From Bacillota bacterium (GTDB taxonomy: Bacteria > Bacillota > Clostridia > Peptostreptococcales > Anaerovoracaceae): a DNA stretch of 10,453 nt. The stretch spans positions 1 to 10,453 of the forward strand of contig JAGATO010000290.1 in the NCBI GenBank assembly GCA_017621195.1. Direction: 5' to 3'. This document shows, one piece after another, positions 6,143 through 10,453 of the stretch; the first letter of the stretch is position 1; each line of letters begins with the position of its first letter. A model generated the notes under the pieces. That model did not search any database. It saw only the letters and a list, made by a program, of their open reading frames with translations, and had not been told where the DNA came from. Both the position numbers and the translations under genes were made by a program.

Positions 6143-6724
6143 ATGAGTTTCATTCCATATGTTATAGAACAGAGCGGCCGCGGCGAGCGCACATATGACA
6201 TTTATTCCAGACTGTTAAAGGACCGGATCATTTTCCTGGGAGACGAAGTCAATGACGTTACCGCAAGCCTGGTGGTAGCCCAGCTGCTGTTCCTTGAATC
6301 CGAGGATCCCAACAAGGACATCAGTTTTTACATCAACAGTCCGGGAGGTTCCATCACCGCAGGAATGGCCATCTACGACACGATGCAGGATATCAAGCCT
6401 GACGTGTCTACCATTTGCGTGGGAATGGCGGCTTCCATGGGAGCGTTCCTGCTGGCGGCCGGCGCCAGGGGAAAGAGATACGCTCTGCCCAATGCGGAGA
6501 TCATGATCCACCAGCCTCTGGGAGGTATGCAGGGTCAGGCGGAGGATATGCGGATCCAGGCGGAACGCATCCTCAAAATGAGAGATAAGCTGAATGCGAT
6601 CCTCAGCGAACGCACCGGCCAGCCTCTCGAAAAAATTGCGAAGGACACCGACCGGGACCACTTCATGGAACCGGACGAAGCCGTGGAATACGGCCTGATC
6701 GACGCGGTGATCCGCGAAAGGTAG
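6143..6724 (+). CDS. clpP: ATP-dependent Clp protease proteolytic subunit ClpP
   Basis: ClpP is the serine peptidase that forms a two-ring tetradecamer and degrades proteins threaded in by ClpX or other Clp ATPases in the cytoplasm. The 193-residue product has the family length. The catalytic triad is visible: S98 in GMAASMG (94-100), H123 in IHQP, and D172 in TDRDHFM. The oxyanion-hole segment SPGGS (66-70) and the handle-region helix GQAEDMRIQAERIL (131-144) are also present. There is no long N-terminal propeptide. The ATG at 6143 follows GGAGG (6130-6134) at 8 nt. clpX follows after only 10 nt, so the two are translationally close and stoichiometrically linked. The upstream hairpin and a weak promoter candidate may set its level apart from tig. 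Confidence 0.97.
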   Translation: MSFIPYVIEQSGRGERTYDIYSRLLKDRIIFLGDEVNDVTASLVVAQLLFLESEDPNKDISFYINSPGGSITAGMAIYDTMQDIKPDVSTICVGMAASMGAFLLAAGARGKRYALPNAEIMIHQPLGGMQGQAEDMRIQAERILKMRDKLNAILSERTGQPLEKIAKDTDRDHFMEPDEAVEYGLIDAVIRER

Positions 6725-6734
6725 GTAATGTGAC

Positions 6735-8009
6735 ATGGCGAAATACGACGATACCAAACAGCTGAGATGCTCGTTCTGCGGGAAGACCCAGGATCAGGTG
6801 CGCAGACTGGTGGCCGGTCCCAACGTCTACATCTGCGACGAGTGCATCGAGCTGTGTCAGGAGATCATCAGCGAGGAATTTGCGACGCACCTGCGTGAAG
6901 AGGCTACGCTGACTTCCTCGGAACTGCCCAAGCCCAAGGAAATCGTGGAGACCCTGTCCGATTACGTGATCGGTCAGGACAATGCGAAGAAAATCCTGGC
7001 TGTGGCGGTGTACAATCACTACAAGAGAATCCAGTCCATCGGCCGCAAGGATAAGGACGATGACGTGGAAATCCAGAAGAGCAACATCATCATGCTGGGA
7101 CCGACCGGTTCCGGAAAGACGCTGTTGGCTCAGACGCTTGCCAAGATTTTGAACGTACCCTTTGCCATCGCCGATGCTACGGCGCTGACGGAGGCGGGCT
7201 ATGTAGGCGAAGACGTGGAAAACATTCTGCTGAAACTGATTCAGGCAGCAGATTACGATATTGAAAAGGCTCAGAAGGGCATCATCTATGTGGACGAGAT
7301 CGACAAGATCGCCAGAAAATCCGACAATCCGTCCATCACGAGAGATGTGAGCGGCGAAGGCGTTCAGCAGGCGCTGCTGAAAATTCTGGAAGGGACCGTT
7401 GCCAGCGTTCCTCCTCAGGGCGGAAGAAAGCATCCTCATCAGGAGTTCATTCAGTTCGATACGACCAATGTACTGTTCATCTGCGGCGGTGCGTTCGACG
7501 GTATGGATAAGATCATTCAGAAACGGCTGGGCGAAAAGACCATCGGGTTTAACGCCAAGCTGGTAGACAGCCGGAAGGAGGACAGCGCATCTCTGCTGAA
7601 AAAGCTACAGGCGGAGGATCTGCTGAAGTTTGGGCTGATTCCCGAATTCATCGGTCGTCTTCCCGTCATGGTGACCCTGGAGGATCTGTCCAAGGAAGCC
7701 CTGGTGCGCATCATCAAAGAACCGAAGAACGCGATCCTGAAACAGTACAAAAAGCTGTTCGAAATGGACGGCGTGGAGCTGGAGATCGAAGAGGATGCCA
7801 TTCTGCGAGTGGCGGAAAAGGCCATTGAACGAAAGACAGGGGCCAGAGGTCTGCGCAGCATTTTAGAGCAGATCATGACTGATATCATGTACGAGATCCC
7901 CTCCAGGGATGATATCCAGAAGTGTATCATCACCAGGGGGACCATCGATTGCGGAACCGGGCCTGCGCTGGTATTGAAGGCGGGCGCAAGCGAAGAATCC
8001 GCATCTTAG
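6735..8009 (+). CDS. clpX: ATP-dependent unfoldase ClpX, specificity subunit of ClpXP
   Basis: ClpX is a hexameric AAA+ unfoldase that recognises substrates and translocates them into ClpP. The 424-residue product has the standard layout. An N-terminal zinc-binding domain has C12, C15, C34 and C37 (CSFC and CDEC). Walker A is GPTGSGKT (122-129), and the GYVG pore loop is at 155-158. Walker B is IIYVDE (183-188), and the RKH pore motif lies at 231-233. The ClpP-docking IGF loop is at 270-272, GRLP with the arginine finger R308 at 307-310, and the sensor-2 motif GARGLRS at 369-375. IGF pairing with the ClpP encoded 10 nt upstream shows that they work together. The ribosome binding region, AAAGGTAGG, overlaps the clpP stop codon, consistent with coupling. 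All key residues are present. Confidence 0.97.
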   Translation: MAKYDDTKQLRCSFCGKTQDQVRRLVAGPNVYICDECIELCQEIISEEFATHLREEATLTSSELPKPKEIVETLSDYVIGQDNAKKILAVAVYNHYKRIQSIGRKDKDDDVEIQKSNIIMLGPTGSGKTLLAQTLAKILNVPFAIADATALTEAGYVGEDVENILLKLIQAADYDIEKAQKGIIYVDEIDKIARKSDNPSITRDVSGEGVQQALLKILEGTVASVPPQGGRKHPHQEFIQFDTTNVLFICGGAFDGMDKIIQKRLGEKTIGFNAKLVDSRKEDSASLLKKLQAEDLLKFGLIPEFIGRLPVMVTLEDLSKEALVRIIKEPKNAILKQYKKLFEMDGVELEIEEDAILRVAEKAIERKTGARGLRSILEQIMTDIMYEIPSRDDIQKCIITRGTIDCGTGPALVLKAGASEESAS

Positions 8010-8018
8010 AACGACGAA

Positions 8019-8074
8019 AACAGCCTGTCTGAAGGTGTACTGCTTTGAGACAGAGCTGTTGTTTTATATCTTTT
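8019..8074 (+). terminator. Terminator-like hairpin between clpX and lon, possibly leaky
   Basis: AACAGCCTGTCT (8019-8030) pairs with AGACAG (8048-8053) and GCTGTT (8055-8060), giving 12 bp with one bulged A at 8054 and a 17-nt loop. The following bases, GTTTTATATCTTTT (8061-8074), are U-rich but broken. This would act as a weak intrinsic terminator or attenuator reducing read-through from clpX into lon. It lies only a few bases before the lon ribosome binding site. No convincing separate lon promoter was found in the 82-nt gap. Confidence 0.55.
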
Positions 8075-8091
8075 GAAAGGAGGGAACAGGG

Positions 8092-10453
8092 ATGTTTGAA
8101 GACAAAGTAAAAGAAGAAGAACGCAAGGAAGAACATCCTACGGAGAGTCCCGTTCAGGAAGTAGTGGATGATGTCCAGGAGGAAAGAGAAGGACCGGAGA
8201 TCAAGATGTCGGTAATGCCGCTGATCCCGCTGAGAGGACTGACGGTGTTTCCGGAAATGGGACTCCACTTTGATATTGGAAGAGAAAAATCCATCGTAGC
8301 TCTGGAGCGGGCTATGATGATGAACCAGACGGTCTTTCTGGTGTCTCAGAAGGATGCCGAGACCGACCTGCCTACGGTAGAAGATTTTTATCACATCGGA
8401 ACGGTAGCAAAGATCAAGCAGATGCTGAAGATGCCCGGTGATAACATTCGCGTGCTGGTGGAAGGTGTCTGCCGCGGTGAAATGGATGAGCTGATCAAAG
8501 AGGTTCCGTATTTCAAAGCCCGCGTTCGGCAGATTCCGGAGGAAACGTATCCGGAAGGCGTGCCCGTAGAACTGACGGCGTTGATGCGAATGGCCCTGGA
8601 TCTGTTCAGACAGTATCTGCGTTTCCAGGCCAAGGACGACGGAAATTTTGGAAGCGTCAGCTCCGTCAAGAATCCGGGACGGCTGGCCGATGTGATCATG
8701 ACGAGAATGGACGTGAAGATCGGGGACAAACAGCGGATTATGGCCGCTCTGGATCCGAAGGAACGTCTGGAGACGCTGTGCTCCATTCTGACTGAGGAAA
8801 TTCAGATCCTGAAGATGCAAAACGACATCACCGCCAAGGTGAAGTCGGCCATCAACCAGAATCAGAAGGAATATTATCTGCGAGAGCAGATGAAGGCCAT
8901 CCAGGAAGAATTGGGAAATGACGAAGATGTTGAAGACGAACTGAATGCCTGGGAGGAAAAGCTGGAACAGGCAGCTCTTCCCGAAGAGGTTCAGGCCAAG
9001 GTGGAAAAGGAAATGAAGCGGTATCGCAAGATGCCCCAGTCCTCCGCCGAAAGCGGTGTCATCCGCAGCTATATCGACTGGATTCTGGATCTGCCCTGGA
9101 ATGTATCGTCTCAGGATAACATCGATGTGGCGCGAGCCAGGGAAATTCTGGAGGAGGATCACTACGGGCTGAATAAGGTCAAGGATCGCGTCCTGGAATA
9201 CCTGTCGGTCATGAAGCTGGCCGGACAGCTGAAGGGGCCCATCCTGTGTCTGGTAGGGCCTCCCGGCGTAGGAAAAACTTCCATCGCCCGGTCCATCGCC
9301 CGATCCATCGACCGGAAGTTCGTTCGCATGTCTCTGGGCGGCGTCCGGGATGAAGCGGAGATCCGTGGTCACAGAAGGACGTACATCGGCGCCATTCCCG
9401 GCCGCATCATGTCCGGGATCAAAGAAGCCGGGACTAATAATCCTGTCTTCCTCTTCGACGAGGTGGATAAGATCGGGGCTGACTATAAGGGAGATCCCGC
9501 TTCTGCTCTGCTGGAGGTTTTGGATCCGGAACAGAACAAAGAATTCATGGATCATTACCTGGAGATCCCCTTCGATCTGTCCAGAGTGATGTTCATTACA
9601 ACCGCAAATACCACGGATACGATTCCGCGGCCCCTGTTGGACCGCATGGAAGTGATCGAGGTCAGCGGATATACCGAAGAGGATAAGCTGCAGATCGCAC
9701 AGCGCTATCTTGTGCCGAAAAAGGTGAAGGAAAACGGCCTGGGCGACAGCAACGTGACCTTTACCGAGGGAGCGATCCGAACCATCATCAATGACTACAC
9801 GAGAGAATCCGGCGTTCGAAATCTGGAACGTGAGATTTCCAACGTCTGCCGTAAGGTTGCTCGCCAGGTAGTGGAGACCGGCAGAGGAGAAACCTCGCTG
9901 GATACGCCGGAGATCCGTCAGTTCCTGGGAAAGCGCCGTTACCACTACGACAAGGTGGAGGGCGTCAACGAGATCGGCGTGACCACCGGTATGGCCTGGA
10001 CTATCGTGGGCGGGGATACGCTGTTCATCGAAACGACGGTGATCCCCGGAAACGGGAAGCTGGTGCTGACCGGACAGCTGGGTGAAGTCATGCAGGAATC
10101 CGCCAAGGCCGGGATCAGCTACATCCGTTCCCGGGCAAAGGAGTTGGGAATTCCCGAAAACTTCTATAAGGAATGCGACATTCACATCCACATTCCGGAA
10201 GGAGCTACGCCGAAGGACGGGCCGTCCGCCGGTGTGACCATGTGTACTTCCGTGATCTCCGCGCTGACCTCAACTCCGGTTCACAAGGACGTTTCCATGA
10301 CCGGTGAGATCACTTTGCGCGGAAAGGTTCTGCCCGTAGGCGGAATCCGTGAAAAGGTGCTGGCAGCCCACAGGGCCGGAATCAAAAAGATTCTGCTGCC
10401 CCGGGAAAACGAATCGGACATCGATGAAATTCCCGACAATGTAAGACAGCAGC
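8092..10453 (+). CDS. lon: ATP-dependent Lon protease, LonA type (3' truncated by the window end)
   Basis: Lon is a soluble hexameric AAA+ serine protease that removes misfolded and regulatory proteins without a separate peptidase. 787 codons are visible and the frame runs off the window, so only the extreme C-terminus is missing. In order are a charged extension (1-38), the Lon N-domain beginning MPLIPLRGLTVFPEM (42-56), and a coiled-coil linker (about 240-310). The AAA+ module has Walker A GPPGVGKT (389-396), Walker B FLFDE (453-457), N506 as sensor 1, R518 as arginine finger and R576 as sensor 2. The protease domain has catalytic S712 in PKDGPSAG and K755 in GIREKVLAAH; their spacing of 43 equals that of E. 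coli Lon (S679/K722). The ATG follows AAAGGAGGG (8076-8084). The N-terminal extension is acidic (15 Asp/Glu against 6 Lys/Arg), and an alternative start at M39 is possible. The gene follows clpX as in other Clostridia. Confidence 0.97.
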   Translation, partial: MFEDKVKEEERKEEHPTESPVQEVVDDVQEEREGPEIKMSVMPLIPLRGLTVFPEMGLHFDIGREKSIVALERAMMMNQTVFLVSQKDAETDLPTVEDFYHIGTVAKIKQMLKMPGDNIRVLVEGVCRGEMDELIKEVPYFKARVRQIPEETYPEGVPVELTALMRMALDLFRQYLRFQAKDDGNFGSVSSVKNPGRLADVIMTRMDVKIGDKQRIMAALDPKERLETLCSILTEEIQILKMQNDITAKVKSAINQNQKEYYLREQMKAIQEELGNDEDVEDELNAWEEKLEQAALPEEVQAKVEKEMKRYRKMPQSSAESGVIRSYIDWILDLPWNVSSQDNIDVARAREILEEDHYGLNKVKDRVLEYLSVMKLAGQLKGPILCLVGPPGVGKTSIARSIARSIDRKFVRMSLGGVRDEAEIRGHRRTYIGAIPGRIMSGIKEAGTNNPVFLFDEVDKIGADYKGDPASALLEVLDPEQNKEFMDHYLEIPFDLSRVMFITTANTTDTIPRPLLDRMEVIEVSGYTEEDKLQIAQRYLVPKKVKENGLGDSNVTFTEGAIRTIINDYTRESGVRNLEREISNVCRKVARQVVETGRGETSLDTPEIRQFLGKRRYHYDKVEGVNEIGVTTGMAWTIVGGDTLFIETTVIPGNGKLVLTGQLGEVMQESAKAGISYIRSRAKELGIPENFYKECDIHIHIPEGATPKDGPSAGVTMCTSVISALTSTPVHKDVSMTGEITLRGKVLPVGGIREKVLAAHRAGIKKILLPRENESDIDEIPDNVRQQ

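Noticed and set aside
8045..8070. A lon promoter made of TTGAGA and TATATC in the clpX-lon gap
   Set aside because: The spacer is only 14 nt and the -35 box lies within the hairpin, so it is not credible as a standard sigma-A promoter.
7930..10191. A 753-codon open frame on the minus strand opposite clpX and lon
   Set aside because: It mirrors the lon reading frame, whose motifs are complete and in family order. The antisense translation has no recognisable domain and low-complexity runs. Long antisense frames arise from the codon bias of the real gene.

Overview
The window looks like a chromosomal segment of an anaerobic Firmicute, most likely class Clostridia. The gene order trigger factor - clpP - clpX - lon on one strand is the arrangement usual in that class. 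The ribosome binding sites are strong AGGAGG types, and the promoters are near-consensus sigma-A sites (TTTACA, 17 bp, TATAAT). Base composition is moderate, roughly half G+C by eye, so a mid-GC gut or host-associated clostridial lineage is plausible. The species cannot be named from the sequence alone. Every supported gene is on the plus strand.

Region 1 (1-189) holds the last 35 codons of a membrane protein, probably a transporter, followed by a textbook Rho-independent terminator. Region 2 (190-3895) is an accessory unit: a near-consensus promoter, then three tandem paralogues of an M20-type zinc amidohydrolase/peptidase, then a strong terminator. All three reading frames measure exactly 1116 nt and align without gaps. 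The first two are intact. The third carries a single in-frame TAG at codon 26 and is otherwise undamaged, so it is called a pseudogene, with the caveat that a shortened product is possible. Region 3 (3896-4640) is a monocistronic CYTH-domain protein (triphosphate tunnel metalloenzyme fold) behind an extended -10 promoter.

Region 4 (4641-10453) is a protein quality-control cluster. It starts at another near-consensus promoter and runs tig (trigger factor), clpP, clpX and lon, with lon leaving the window 787 codons in. Trigger factor meets nascent chains at the ribosome. ClpX unfolds substrates and feeds them to ClpP. Lon is an independent ATP-dependent protease. clpP and clpX are only 10 nt apart and clearly coupled. 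Stable hairpins sit in the tig-clpP gap (no U-tract) and the clpX-lon gap (imperfect U-rich tail), which suggests that transcript levels are adjusted between genes of the cluster.

No RNA genes, insertion sequences, CRISPR arrays, phage genes or attachment sites were seen. No gap between genes exceeds 300 bases. The most unusual content is the amidohydrolase triplet, with its clustered divergence near the active site and the lone nonsense codon in copy three. I see no convincing evidence of a wholly new system.
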